This document shows, piece after piece, positions 1-8,510 of a DNA stretch of 64,000 nucleotides. Made by a program: the position numbers and the translations under genes. The notes under the pieces are model-generated. The model saw nothing but the letters and a program-made list of their open reading frames with translations, was not told where the DNA came from and did not search any database. This DNA is from Thalassobius sp047123305 (GTDB lineage Bacteria > Pseudomonadota > Alphaproteobacteria > Rhodobacterales > Rhodobacteraceae), in NCBI RefSeq assembly GCF_047123305.1, contig NZ_CP138918.1, positions 4,190,767-4,254,766 of the forward strand, given 5' to 3'. Each line of letters begins with the position of its first letter. Positions within the stretch are counted from its first letter, which is position 1.

Positions 1-300
1 GCCGGGGAAGGTCAGGAAATTCTCAGGGATAAATCGACGCGGCCAACGCGCCGAGTAACGGGCGGCCAATGCGTCAAGCAATGCGGCCTCACCACGGCCA
101 TTGGAATAGGCCGTGCGACCCGCGTGCAGGGCGTCAACGGTGGCGGAAACCAGATCGGCGGGGACCGGCACGTCCGGTTCACCAATGGTCATTTCGATGA
201 TGTCTGACCCCTTGGCAATCCGCGCGCGGGCTTCGGAATAGACCGCCCATTTCGCGCCCCCAAGCCCAGCCAATCGCCGTGTCACATCCGCAAATCGCAT
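1..300 (-). CDS. Pyridoxal-phosphate aminotransferase class I/II, N-terminal part (cut by window edge)
   Basis: The minus strand from the ATG at 300 is open to base 1 and gives 100 residues. The N-terminus has the layout of class I/II aminotransferases: a short amphipathic start, then IEMTIGEPDVPVP (the family's G-E/Q-P-D substrate-loop motif) and TAYSNGRGEAALLDALAARY (the usual 'Y-x-x-x-x-G-x-x-x-L' helix). The PLP lysine lies outside the window, so substrate class cannot be told. The gene has its own promoter (339-368) and sits downstream of a terminator that closes the next gene, so it starts a separate transcript that leaves the window. Confidence 0.85.
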   Translation of the reverse strand, partial: MRFADVTRRLAGLGGAKWAVYSEARARIAKGSDIIEMTIGEPDVPVPADLVSATVDALHAGRTAYSNGRGEAALLDALAARYSARWPRRFIPENFLTFPG

Positions 301-338
301 CGGACCACATCCTCTTCTCAATCTTCGCAATTACAATT

Positions 339-368
339 GTTATACGTTCGTATAATTTTACATGTCAA
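339..368 (-). promoter_or_regulatory. Sigma70-type promoter with overlapping palindromic operator
   Basis: Read on the minus strand this is TTGACA (368-363), 18 nt, then TATAAC (344-339), about 40 nt upstream of the aminotransferase ATG. A perfect palindrome TTATACG-TT-CGTATAA occupies 340-355, across the -10 and spacer, the usual place for a repressor. The surrounding 40 bp are far more AT-rich than the rest of the window. The regulator is not identified. Confidence 0.6.
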
Positions 369-410
369 TCCTCCCCTCTCTCCGAAGCTCCTGTCGCAAA
401 ATACGGCCAC

Positions 411-443
411 AAAAAACGGCCCCTCCCATGCGGGAGAGGCCGT
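411..443 (-). terminator. Rho-independent terminator of the 467-1783 gene
   Basis: ACGGCC-CTCCC pairs with GGGAG-GGCCGT around a short loop (416-443). On the minus strand the stem is followed by a run of six T (complement of 411-416). It lies 24 nt past the stop of the minus-strand gene ending at 467. Confidence 0.85.
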
Positions 444-466
444 CAATCTAATCTTGTCTGGCGGGC

Positions 467-1783
467 TTAGCCGTTGGCGCGCAGCAGTACCTGAGCCACC
501 ATGTCGTGGTCCAGCCACAGAACCGGCCCACTGGGGGCGCTGGTTTCGGTGAAGATCAGCTCACCGGTCGCGCTCAGCACGTGCTGGCTCAACTCGTCCG
601 AAATCAGCTCTTTGCGGTTCTCGTGCATCTCCACAATCTCTTGCGAGGTGCCAACGGTTGCCTCAACCTGATCGGCGCTGTTCTGCATCGGCCAGGCAGG
701 GAAGTTGTAGAAGCCCTGCATCAGTTCGGATTTCTGATAGTCGGAGACTTTGGTCAGAACGTCTTCCAGCTGAACACCGTCTTTCAACAGGTCCTGACAA
801 CGTTGCCACAGTGCATCGGCCCAAGCGCCGCCACCTTCGGTTTTGAACGCAGTCAGCAGCGGCAGCAGCGACAGTTCGATACCGGCAAAGACATCCGACG
901 AATTGGTGCGGATTTCGGGGCAGTTAAAGACGGTGGCCTTGATACCTTTGTCCCAAGCCGCTTTGGCGTGGTCTTCCAGACGCATCTTGGCGTAGCCCTG
1001 GGTGTAGCTGGTGTAGGTCTGCCACTGGTATTCGCCACCAATCAACACGCGGGTGCCGTGGTAGCCGTAAGCGGTGTAGCGCACTTCGCCACCTTCCGCT
1101 TCAATGCGGTTGCGGATCGCCGCCGAGGCGTCCAGCAAATGGCCAAAGCTGTTGGCCGTCACATCGTCAAAGTTCTGCAGGATCAGTTTGCCCAGATCGC
1201 TGTCCAACAGCGCCTGCGACGGCATGTGACGTTTGCCACGGCCTTTGTAGATGCGGTTGGCAATGGCCATGAACACTTTGGCGCGCGGGATACCACCGGC
1301 CATGGTGTGGGCGAAAAACACGTTTTTGCCAGCCGGGATCATCCCGTCCAGCTGGGCCATGATCTCGGCCAGTGCGGTTTTGAAACGCTCGGTGCCTGCC
1401 TCACGGCATTTCGCCAGATGATCCCAGTCCAGCTTGTGTTCCTGCCAGCCATCGATGGTCATCTCATTGACCAGATCGGTGGGGGTGGCGGTGCCTTCGG
1501 GCGCATCCATGTCAAAGCCCGCCATCAGCGGCACATTGATGATCTTGCCGCCCAGGTTCTCTTCGGCGGCTGCATGTTCTTCTGTGGTGAGAGCGCGCAG
1601 GCTGCCATCGTCCTCACGGCGGCCCACAGTGATCCCGATCACCGACATGCCAGCGGCCTTGGCCTGATCCAGCAGACCGGTCGCATAGCCGCGACCAAAC
1701 AGTTCGCCGAACAGAACAAAGACGTCACCTTCGCGGAACAGAGTGTTCTCGCTCAGCGACTGAAGAGGAATCGAAGTGGTCAT
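467..1783 (-). CDS. Enoyl-ACP reductase FabMG-like protein (tentative)
   Basis: A 438-residue soluble protein. Residues about 22-57 look like a Rossmann beta-alpha-beta unit: VFVLFGELFGRG, a helix, then VIGITVGRR, where the arginines could choose NADP(H). Later there is YGYHG and a Tyr-rich stretch ending SYTQGYAK, which could hold a Tyr/Lys pair. I associate this layout with the FabMG family, metagenome-derived triclosan-resistant enoyl-ACP reductases also annotated in roseobacters. That is memory of a family, not a search result, and another nucleotide-dependent function is possible. Three ATG codons lie in a row (1789, 1786, 1783). The weak GGA 8 nt upstream suits the third. It appears monocistronic, with its own terminator. 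Confidence 0.5.
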   Translation of the reverse strand: MTTSIPLQSLSENTLFREGDVFVLFGELFGRGYATGLLDQAKAAGMSVIGITVGRREDDGSLRALTTEEHAAAEENLGGKIINVPLMAGFDMDAPEGTATPTDLVNEMTIDGWQEHKLDWDHLAKCREAGTERFKTALAEIMAQLDGMIPAGKNVFFAHTMAGGIPRAKVFMAIANRIYKGRGKRHMPSQALLDSDLGKLILQNFDDVTANSFGHLLDASAAIRNRIEAEGGEVRYTAYGYHGTRVLIGGEYQWQTYTSYTQGYAKMRLEDHAKAAWDKGIKATVFNCPEIRTNSSDVFAGIELSLLPLLTAFKTEGGGAWADALWQRCQDLLKDGVQLEDVLTKVSDYQKSELMQGFYNFPAWPMQNSADQVEATVGTSQEIVEMHENRKELISDELSQHVLSATGELIFTETSAPSGPVLWLDHDMVAQVLLRANG

Positions 1784-2029
1784 CATCATTTTCCAAATGG
1801 TTATTTTGAGATCGTTTTACCCAACTGCGGCGCAGGCCCCAAGGGGTTTCGCGGCTCTTTTAAGCGCAGCGGCCCGCAAAAGCACCTGCTGGCGGGCTTT
1901 GCGAGGGGAATTGTTGCCTCATTGCCCTGTTCAAAATCACCTGAGACCGACCGTGCAAAAGAAAACCCGCCTCGTGGCGATGGCTACGGAGACGGGGCAA
2001 ACTCTTTAAACTGCGACGGAGATCAGGGG

Positions 2030-2674
2030 TCAGATAAAACCGAAGTGCAGGTTCAAGGCGATGGCAATCAGCATCAGCCCCCCGGCCCAGGCCATGCCTT
2101 CGCGCAGCTGACGCCTCTGGTTGATCGCGCCGGCCATTTTTGACCCCATCAACACCACCAGCATATCTGACGGGATCGCCGTCAGCGGCACCAATGCGCC
2201 AAGGATCAGGAACTGCAATGCGACCGATCCATCGGCCTCTCCCATGGTGACAAAGGGCGGCAGAAATAGGGCAAAGAACAGCACCGTTTTCGGGTTCATC
2301 AGCTCCACCAGAACCCCCTGCCAGACAATGGCGCGGAACGGTTTCTGAGTGACCGCGCTGACCTCTAGGTCAGCCTGCGCCTCAGCGCGGGCGTCACGGA
2401 TCATGCCGACCCCCAGCCAGATCAGATAGGCCGACCCCAGATAGCGCAACGCAGGGACAATCCAGGTCACCTTCTCAAACAGCGCCGCCAGCCCAGCTGC
2501 GGTGGCCACAGCCAAGGCCATGCCTCCGAGCGCCAAACCAAAAGCCGATGCAAATCCTGCCGCACGGTCCTGACCAACCGTTCGTGAGAGGACATATAAC
2601 ATGGAAGGACCGGGCGTTGCGCTGAGGGCAAATCCAGCCAGAACAACGGCCAGAATGGTGTCAAATGGGGGCAT
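2030..2674 (-). CDS. LysE/RhtB-family amino-acid exporter
   Basis: A 214-residue inner-membrane protein with about six hydrophobic segments. Near the N-terminus is the family signature SATPGPSMLYV, followed by a second helix rich in Gly/Ala (FGLALGGMALAVATAAGL). LysE/RhtB proteins export amino acids or their derivatives. The start codon overlaps the stop of the upstream 2-oxoglutarate oxygenase gene (TAATG), so the two are translationally coupled. A plausible reading is that the exporter removes a product or analogue of the oxygenase substrate. The substrate itself cannot be read from the sequence. Confidence 0.85.
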   Translation of the reverse strand: MPPFDTILAVVLAGFALSATPGPSMLYVLSRTVGQDRAAGFASAFGLALGGMALAVATAAGLAALFEKVTWIVPALRYLGSAYLIWLGVGMIRDARAEAQADLEVSAVTQKPFRAIVWQGVLVELMNPKTVLFFALFLPPFVTMGEADGSVALQFLILGALVPLTAIPSDMLVVLMGSKMAGAINQRRQLREGMAWAGGLMLIAIALNLHFGFI

Positions 2675-3741
2675 TATGCAGTGCTCTTATTAAATCTGTG
2701 CTCGAATGGGTTGTGGATTTCTTCCTCCACTCCACCTATTAGCTTAGCCTTTGCAACTGCTGCGCGTAAATACGGAAAATCGCGCATGAGCATTCTTTCC
2801 AAATGGTCCCCTGCCTTGAACGGTTCATAAGCGGCGGGGCGTTCCTCGCTGACCAGCTGCGGGAAGGGTTCGATCAGCGCATCATGATTTGCGGCAATGA
2901 AATAGGGCATCGAGTAGCGTTCCGCACTGGAGTTGACCACCCGGTGCGGGGTCGACTTCAGGATGCCATTGCTCCAGGCCTCCAGCATGTCACCGATGTT
3001 GCAAACATAGACGTTGTGATCGACCGGCACGTCGATCCAGCTGTCATCCTGCGCCAAAACCTGCAAGCCGGGGTTGCGTGTGTGCAAAAGGGTCAGACAT
3101 TCGTAATCCGTATGCGCCCCCATGTTGACAGAGGCGTGATCCACCCGCTGCGATTTGCGCACGTAATGCAACAGACGCAGTTGCGAAATCGGCTTGTCCA
3201 TCTGCGATGACATCGCCCCTTTGGGCAGCCCCAGATGCATTTCCAAAGCGCTGGTGATTAGGCGGCCAAGGGTGGATATTTCGTGGTAATACTGCGCCAC
3301 CACCGGCTTGAAGCCGGACAAGATCGGCCAGACATTCGGCCCCAGCAACCGGTTGCCCGCCAGATAGTCGGGATCGTCCTTGGGCAGATCCACCCCCAGA
3401 TCAAAGGCCTCATAGCTGCGGTTCACCTCATCGGCGTAATCGCCCTTTTCGCTGAACGGCACATAACCTCGATGATTGGTGCTGTCGCCAATGTAGTAAA
3501 GCCGTTTCTGGGCTTCGGGCAGCGTAAAGAAACGCGCCGCCTGGTGGTAGGTTTCCTCAATCAATGCGCGACTGATGCCGTGATCAGAGATCCGGAAGAA
3601 CCCATAGGTCTGGGCGGCTTGCCCAAGCGCGTCGGCGACCTGTTGTTGCGCCGCCGGATCGTCTGAGCGCAGCGCAGCAACGCTGATCAGCGGCAGCTCC
3701 GGAGAGGCGCCTTGGGGTTCGGTTGTGTGGTGCGGTTGCAT
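2674..3741 (-). CDS. 2-oxoglutarate/Fe(II)-dependent oxygenase, isopenicillin N synthase family
   Basis: A 355-residue cytosolic enzyme of the IPNS/plant-dioxygenase type. The N-terminal DIOX_N-like part includes LPLISVAALRSDDP and GFFRISDHGI. The catalytic double-stranded beta helix has HTDYECLTLL (His and Asp of the iron triad), TPHRVVNSS (second His) and RYSMPYF (the Arg-x-Ser that binds the 2-oxoglutarate carboxylate). All metal and cosubstrate ligands are therefore present. Substrate is unknown; the family hydroxylates or desaturates many small molecules. It is the first gene of a two-gene operon with the LysE exporter. The 329-bp upstream gap holds a palindrome at 3860-3873 that could be its operator. 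Confidence 0.85.
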   Translation of the reverse strand: MQPHHTTEPQGASPELPLISVAALRSDDPAAQQQVADALGQAAQTYGFFRISDHGISRALIEETYHQAARFFTLPEAQKRLYYIGDSTNHRGYVPFSEKGDYADEVNRSYEAFDLGVDLPKDDPDYLAGNRLLGPNVWPILSGFKPVVAQYYHEISTLGRLITSALEMHLGLPKGAMSSQMDKPISQLRLLHYVRKSQRVDHASVNMGAHTDYECLTLLHTRNPGLQVLAQDDSWIDVPVDHNVYVCNIGDMLEAWSNGILKSTPHRVVNSSAERYSMPYFIAANHDALIEPFPQLVSEERPAAYEPFKAGDHLERMLMRDFPYLRAAVAKAKLIGGVEEEIHNPFEHRFNKSTA

Positions 3742-4070
3742 GTGAATGCTCCAGTTGAGTAGTGACCGGAGCGAGAATCGCAGGAATTTGGGTTTATTTT
3801 ATGAAATCAGAAGGGTTTGCGGCGCATTCTCGCCACAAACAACTCTGTCTAAGCGGGAGTTGACACCTGTCAAACACCTATCACGCGCAGCCCTTCGCAA
3901 GGAAAACAACGGGGTTTTTCGGGGTAAATGCACCCGAGGGTGGTGCCTCTCGTCAATAAAATGACGAGCAGTGGTTTTCCTCTAAAACCTGGAAAACGCG
4001 GTTTGAAATGGGGCCGTTTCGCGGTTCTTCACGTTCAACGGCCCCGTTGTGGACACAATTCAAGCGGGTC
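3742..4070. other. Non-coding gap between peptidase T and the oxygenase operon
   Basis: No gene is supported here. It holds the upstream region of the oxygenase operon and the 3' side of pepT. Visible structures are a palindrome TTGACA-CC-TGTCAA (3860-3873), an inverted repeat CTCGTCA-N6-TGACGAG (3949-3968), and a 9-bp stem GGGGCCGTT / AACGGCCCC (4010-4018 with 4037-4045, 18-nt loop), which may end the pepT transcript but has no T-run. Confidence 0.5.
3860..3873. promoter_or_regulatory. Palindrome, candidate operator of the oxygenase-LysE operon
   Basis: TTGACA-CC-TGTCAA is a 6-bp-arm inverted repeat about 120 bp upstream of the oxygenase start. Either arm also reads as a perfect -35 hexamer, so it could be a promoter element instead. 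I found no convincing -10 at the right spacing. Confidence 0.3.
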
Positions 4071-5312
4071 TTACCCGTTTTCGCCGGCCTTCTGTGCTAG
4101 GCTCAGGCAAACCTCGGTGGCCAGCGCCATATCCTGCACCGACACCCATTCCAGCGGGCCATGAATGTTTTGCATGCCGGTGAAGATATTTGGCGTTGGC
4201 ACGCCAAATTCGGTCAGGCGCGATCCGTCGGTGCCGCCACGGATCGGAACCGAGAGCGGCTCTAGCCCATGGGCCCGACTTGCAGCCCGCCCCAGTTCCA
4301 CCGGTGTCATGTCGTTTTCCAGCCAGTAGCGCATGTTGCGGTATTGCGGCTGGATTTCGCAGGTGATCTCGGCGCGTGGTTCGGACAGCTGCAGGGCTTC
4401 GCAGGTCTTGCGCAGCAATTCCCCCTTGGCCGCCAACCCGTCCAGTTCGAAATCGCGCAGGATGAAATGCACCTTCATCTCGGACGACCCGCCAACCATG
4501 TCGGTGGCATGAATGAAGCCTTCGCGCTCATCGGTGGTTTCGGGCGTCATGGTGGCCTGTGGCAACGTCTGCACCAGTTTCGCCGCCAAATGGATGGCGT
4601 TCACCATCTTCTCTTTGGCGTAGCCCGGATGGATCGACACGCCTTTGATGGTCACCAAGGCCCCATCCGCCGAGAAGCTCTCGTACTCGATTTCCCCAAC
4701 TTTGCCGCCATCCAGCGTATAGGCAAAATCCGCTTTCATGTCGCGCGGCAGCTCTTGCCCCACACCACGGCCGATCTCTTCATCCGGGGTGAAGGCAATC
4801 CGCAGGGTCGGGTGTTTGATCTCAGGGTTTTGCAGCAGATGGCGCGCCATCGTCATAATGATCGCCACCCCCGCCTTGTCATCCGCCCCCAGCAGGGTCA
4901 GGCCTGAGGCGGTGATAATGTCATGGCCCTGCTTTTCCGCCAGATAGGGGAATTCAGACGGGGAAAGCACCAGTTCGGGATCATCGGGATAGGTGATGTC
5001 GCCACCGTTGTAGCCTTTGATCACTCGCGGTTTTACATCGGTCGCGTTGAACTGCGGCGCGGTATCGACATGGGCCAGAAAGCCCACGGTTGGCCCGTCC
5101 ACATTGCCCGGAATTGTGGCCAGAACCACCCCGTAATCGGTCAGTTCCACCTCAGCCGCGCCGATCTCTGCCAGTTCCTTTTCCAACAGCCGCAGCATGT
5201 CAAACTGGATTTCTGTGCTGGGTGCAGAGGGGCTGTCAGCGTCGCTTTGGCTGTCAATTGCCGCGTAGCGGACCAGCCGGTCCTCAAGTTCATCGGTAAA
5301 TCTATCGCTCAT
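4071..5312 (-). CDS. pepT: Peptidase T (tripeptide aminopeptidase)
   Basis: 413 residues, close to the usual ~410 for PepT, an M20-family zinc aminopeptidase that removes the N-terminal residue of tripeptides in the cytoplasm. Metal and catalytic motifs are in order: GFLAHVDTAPQ (His and catalytic Asp), LGADDKAGVAI (bridging Asp), TPDEEIGRG (catalytic and metal Glu), TLDGG, and NIHGPLEWVS near the C-terminus (last His). The lid domain lies between. Two ATGs are adjacent; AGGAGG stands 5 nt before the one at 5312 and only 2 nt before the one at 5315, so 5312 is chosen. It seems to be a single-gene unit. Confidence 0.95.
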   Translation of the reverse strand: MSDRFTDELEDRLVRYAAIDSQSDADSPSAPSTEIQFDMLRLLEKELAEIGAAEVELTDYGVVLATIPGNVDGPTVGFLAHVDTAPQFNATDVKPRVIKGYNGGDITYPDDPELVLSPSEFPYLAEKQGHDIITASGLTLLGADDKAGVAIIMTMARHLLQNPEIKHPTLRIAFTPDEEIGRGVGQELPRDMKADFAYTLDGGKVGEIEYESFSADGALVTIKGVSIHPGYAKEKMVNAIHLAAKLVQTLPQATMTPETTDEREGFIHATDMVGGSSEMKVHFILRDFELDGLAAKGELLRKTCEALQLSEPRAEITCEIQPQYRNMRYWLENDMTPVELGRAASRAHGLEPLSVPIRGGTDGSRLTEFGVPTPNIFTGMQNIHGPLEWVSVQDMALATEVCLSLAQKAGENG

Positions 5313-5400
5313 CATACCCTCCTGCGGTTCCTTAGGCAGAAAGGGGGCTGGCGGGGGGAAAGTCAAGCAACCCACCCCGCCACCTGTTCATGCCAAAACG

Positions 5401-6822
5401 CTACGGGCGCTGGCCGACAAAACGGCCCAGACCCTCGGGTTTCGGCAGAACCGCATGGGCCGCTGCAATCCGCACCAGAGCCTCTGCCACCTTGGGCGCA
5501 GGCGGGCAGGAGCGCCGCGTGTCCAGATCCACATGCAGCAGCAGGGTCTCCACCGTAGCCACAAGGCCGCCGCCTGACAGTAAGTTGTGGAACAGATACA
5601 GCTTCTTGCCCTCACCATTGATCACTTGGGTTTCCACCTGCAGGCGCGCGCCTTCATGGGTTTCGTTCAGATAGCGCACGTGGCTTTCGGCGGTGAAATA
5701 GCTGAGGCCCGAGGCGATATAGTCCGCATCGGCGCCAATCATCACCATGAACTGATCCGTCGCCTTGGCGCCCGCCTCAAGATAATGCGCTTCATTCATG
5801 TGGCCGTTGTAATCGGTCCAGGTCTGCGGCACCTGAATGTCCAGTGTCACCGGCAGGTCTGCGATCTGCGGCACCTCCAGCGCAGCCTCATGCGCCGTGA
5901 TGACGCCCCCTGCCCCGCTGCCCGATTGCTTCAGGCTGCGCATGATCCCAACCAGATTGTCGTCGCGCAGACGTTCCAGGTCACGGATCGACAGGTGGCC
6001 AGACTGCGCATCGGACTGCCCCGCGATCAGATCGACCAATTCGTCGGTGAACTCCGGCACATCCATCAGTTTGGTCCAGGGCCATTCCAGCGCCGGGCCG
6101 AACTGCGCCATGAAATGCTTCATGCCCGCTTCGCCGCCTGCAATCCGATAGGTCTCGAACAGGCCCATCTGCGCCCAGCGCAGGCCAAAGCCCATGCGGA
6201 TCGCCTCGTCAATTTCTTCGGTGGTGGCGATGCCGTCTTTGACCAGCCACAGCGCCTCGCGCCAGACGGCTTCCAGAAAACGGTCAGCGATATGGGCGTC
6301 GATTTCTTTACGGACAGTCAGCGGATATAGGCCTACAGAACGCAGAATTTCAGCCGCGCGGTCACATTCATCGGGATCCCCTACCAGTTCGATCAGCGGC
6401 AACAGATAGACCGGATTAAACGGATGGGCGACAATGGCACGCGCACCCTTCGCGTTCAGTTCAGACGGTTTGAAGCCCGAAGTGGAGGAGCCGATCACCG
6501 CCTCTGCCGGCGCCAGCGCCGTCAGATCTGCATGGATGCGATGTTTCAAATCCAACCGTTCCGGCACGCTTTCCTGCACCCAAGAAGCCCCTTCCAGCGC
6601 CGTGGCCAGATCATCGTGAAATGTCAGCGCACCCTCTGGTGGCAGAGGTTTGTCATAAAGCGCCGGGAGCGCCCGACGCGCATTGTCCAAAACCTCGCCA
6701 ATTTTGCGCTCCACCTCAGGGTCGGGGTCAAAGACCGCCGCATCCCAGCCATTCAGCAGAAACCGCGCCGCCCAGCCCCCGCCGATGACGCCGCCGCCAA
6801 CAATCGCAGCCTTCTGTGTCAT
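5401..6822 (-). CDS. lcdH: L-carnitine 3-dehydrogenase fused to a betainyl-CoA-type thioesterase
   Basis: 473 residues in two parts. Residues 1-320 are a 3-hydroxyacyl-CoA-dehydrogenase-like enzyme: NAD motif GGGVIGGG (9-16), SSTSGF, and catalytic His133 in AHPFNP. Residues ~322-473 are a hot-dog thioesterase with DYNGHMN (337-343). Carnitine dehydrogenase makes 3-dehydrocarnitine; the thioesterase would free glycine betaine from betainyl-CoA, the product of the cleavage enzyme two genes upstream (7583-8509). In Pseudomonas these are separate genes (cdhA, cdhB); fusions are known in other alphaproteobacteria. It is the last gene of the operon and overlaps the SDR gene by 4 nt (ATGA). Confidence 0.87.
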   Translation of the reverse strand: MTQKAAIVGGGVIGGGWAARFLLNGWDAAVFDPDPEVERKIGEVLDNARRALPALYDKPLPPEGALTFHDDLATALEGASWVQESVPERLDLKHRIHADLTALAPAEAVIGSSTSGFKPSELNAKGARAIVAHPFNPVYLLPLIELVGDPDECDRAAEILRSVGLYPLTVRKEIDAHIADRFLEAVWREALWLVKDGIATTEEIDEAIRMGFGLRWAQMGLFETYRIAGGEAGMKHFMAQFGPALEWPWTKLMDVPEFTDELVDLIAGQSDAQSGHLSIRDLERLRDDNLVGIMRSLKQSGSGAGGVITAHEAALEVPQIADLPVTLDIQVPQTWTDYNGHMNEAHYLEAGAKATDQFMVMIGADADYIASGLSYFTAESHVRYLNETHEGARLQVETQVINGEGKKLYLFHNLLSGGGLVATVETLLLHVDLDTRRSCPPAPKVAEALVRIAAAHAVLPKPEGLGRFVGQRP

Positions 6823-7583
6823 TGAAACAATCCTTCTGTATGTCCGTCCACAGACAGCACTTGGCCTGAGATCTTGGACGCCGCAGGCGACGCCAGAAAC
6901 ACAGCCGTGTCTGCTATTTCACTGGGCTCCACCCAGGTTTTCATCGACGTGTTGGCCACATGGGTGGCGCGGACTTCTTCCGCGCTGAGGCCGCGTTGAG
7001 TGGCTTCGTTGGCAACAACCCAGTCCATGCGCGGCCCCTCGACCGAACCGGGGCAAAGGGCGTTCACCCGAACGCCTGAAGGGCCCAGCTCCATCGCCAG
7101 AGTTTTGGTCAGGCCAATCAAACCCCATTTCGCCGCCGCATAGGGGCTGCGCATCGGGTAGCCGAACAGACCCGCAGTGGATGAGGTGATGAGGATAACG
7201 CCACCGCGCTGCACCCGCATCGGCCCCGCCGCCCAGCGACAGATCAGGAAGGCCCCATCCAGATTGACCGAGAGACAGCGCTGCCAATCGGCATAGTCCA
7301 GTGTTTCAATCGGGCCAACGGGGCCACCCGTGCCCGCGTTGGCACACACCACATCGACGCCATTCCAACGCGCCTCCACCGCGGCCAAAAACGTTGCCAT
7401 CTGCGTGGCCGAGGTGACGTCAGCCACTATCGCCAGACAACCGGGATGGGCGGTGGCAAAACGGCTGACAGCCTCCGGGTCGACATCGCAGACCGCAACC
7501 TCCGCCCCGTCTGCCAGAAACCGTTCGGCCAGCGCCAGACCAATGCCTGACGCCCCAGCCGTCACCACGACCCGCTGCGCCAT
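6819..7583 (-). CDS. Short-chain dehydrogenase/reductase in the carnitine operon
   Basis: A classical 254-residue SDR: TAGASGIG cofactor loop (8-15), NAG motif near 82, catalytic Ser134/135, Tyr148 and Lys152 (YAAAK). The Asp after the second strand (CDVD) points to NAD rather than NADP. Inside a carnitine operon it could oxidise a hydroxy acid, for example D-carnitine or 3-hydroxybutyrate formed from acetoacetate. That role is inference from position only. It is coupled on both sides: its ATG overlaps the end of the cleavage-enzyme gene and its stop overlaps the carnitine dehydrogenase start. Confidence 0.8.
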   Translation of the reverse strand: MAQRVVVTAGASGIGLALAERFLADGAEVAVCDVDPEAVSRFATAHPGCLAIVADVTSATQMATFLAAVEARWNGVDVVCANAGTGGPVGPIETLDYADWQRCLSVNLDGAFLICRWAAGPMRVQRGGVILITSSTAGLFGYPMRSPYAAAKWGLIGLTKTLAMELGPSGVRVNALCPGSVEGPRMDWVVANEATQRGLSAEEVRATHVANTSMKTWVEPSEIADTAVFLASPAASKISGQVLSVDGHTEGLFQ

Positions 7584-8509
7584 CAGCCGGTGCCTTTGGC
7601 AACAGGCGCGCGTTTGACCAGCCCCAGCCGTTCACGCACGGCCTCTGGTCCGATCACCTTGGCGCCCATGTTTTCAATTATGGTCACAGCCCGTTCGACC
7701 AGCTGCGCATTGGTCGCCAGCACGCCTTTGTCGAGCCACAGGTTATCCTCCAGCCCCACGCGCACATTGCCGCCCGCCAGAACCGAGGCCGCCACATAGG
7801 CCATCTGATCCCGCCCTAGCGAAAAGGCCGACCAATTCCAGTCAGAAGGCACATTGTTGACCATCGCCATGAAGGTATTGAGGTCATTTGGCGCGCCCCA
7901 CGGTACCCCCATGCACAGCTGCACCAAGGCGTCAGGTGCCAAGACGCCCTCCTTCACCAGTTCCTTGGCAAACCACAAATGGCCGGTGTCAAAGGCCTCA
8001 ATCTCGGGCTTCACACCCAGATCGGTCATCATCTGCCCCATCGCCCGCAGCATGCCCGGCGTGTTGGTCATGACGTAATCGGCCTCGGCAAAGTTCATCG
8101 TGCCGCAGTCCAGGGTGCAGATCTCAGGCAGACACTCAGCAACATGCGCCATACGTTCGGTTGCCCCCACCATATCGGTGCCAGCGGGGTTCACCGGCAG
8201 CGGTGCCTCGGTCGGGCCAAAAACCATATCCCCGCCCATACCGGCGGTGAGGTTCAGCACCACATCCACCTCTGCGTCGCGAATGCGGTCGGTGACTTCA
8301 CGGTAGAGCCCCAGATCACGGCTGGGCGCCCCGGTTTCGGGATCACGCACATGGCAATGCACCACCGCCGCCCCGGCCTTGGCAGCATCAATGGCGGACT
8401 TGGCAATCTGCTCGGGGCTGCGCGGCACATGAGGGCTGCGGTCCTGCGTGCCGCCGGATCCGGTCACGGCAGCGGTAATGAAAACGTCGCGGTTCATCGA
8501 CAATGGCAT
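7583..8509 (-). CDS. Beta-keto acid cleavage enzyme (BKACE, DUF849), probable dehydrocarnitine cleavage
   Basis: 308 residues of the BKACE family, zinc enzymes that transfer an acyl unit from a beta-keto acid to acetyl-CoA, giving acetoacetate and a new CoA ester. The zinc pair is His51 and His53 in HCHVRDP, and the barrel motif ITAAVTGSGGT is at the N-terminus. Next to carnitine dehydrogenase the substrate should be 3-dehydrocarnitine, giving betainyl-CoA plus acetoacetate (the cdhC step in Pseudomonas). The start at 8509 follows one base after the stop of the hydratase gene (TAACATG); a longer in-frame extension would lie inside that gene. Confidence 0.85.
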   Translation of the reverse strand: MPLSMNRDVFITAAVTGSGGTQDRSPHVPRSPEQIAKSAIDAAKAGAAVVHCHVRDPETGAPSRDLGLYREVTDRIRDAEVDVVLNLTAGMGGDMVFGPTEAPLPVNPAGTDMVGATERMAHVAECLPEICTLDCGTMNFAEADYVMTNTPGMLRAMGQMMTDLGVKPEIEAFDTGHLWFAKELVKEGVLAPDALVQLCMGVPWGAPNDLNTFMAMVNNVPSDWNWSAFSLGRDQMAYVAASVLAGGNVRVGLEDNLWLDKGVLATNAQLVERAVTIIENMGAKVIGPEAVRERLGLVKRAPVAKGTG

Positions 8510-8510
8510 G

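Noticed and set aside
506..2143. Long plus-strand open frame (over 500 codons) across the FabMG-like gene
   Set aside because: It lies antisense to a better-supported gene, crosses its promoter, has no ribosome site and no recognisable motif. Long antisense frames are common at this GC content.
3746..3964. Small plus-strand open frame in the gap upstream of the oxygenase gene
   Set aside because: No ribosome site, no domain and it crosses the inverted repeats; it looks like chance reading of a regulatory gap.
4010..4045. Clear terminator after pepT
   Set aside because: The 9-bp stem has an 18-nt loop and no T-run, so I list it only as a structure in the gap.
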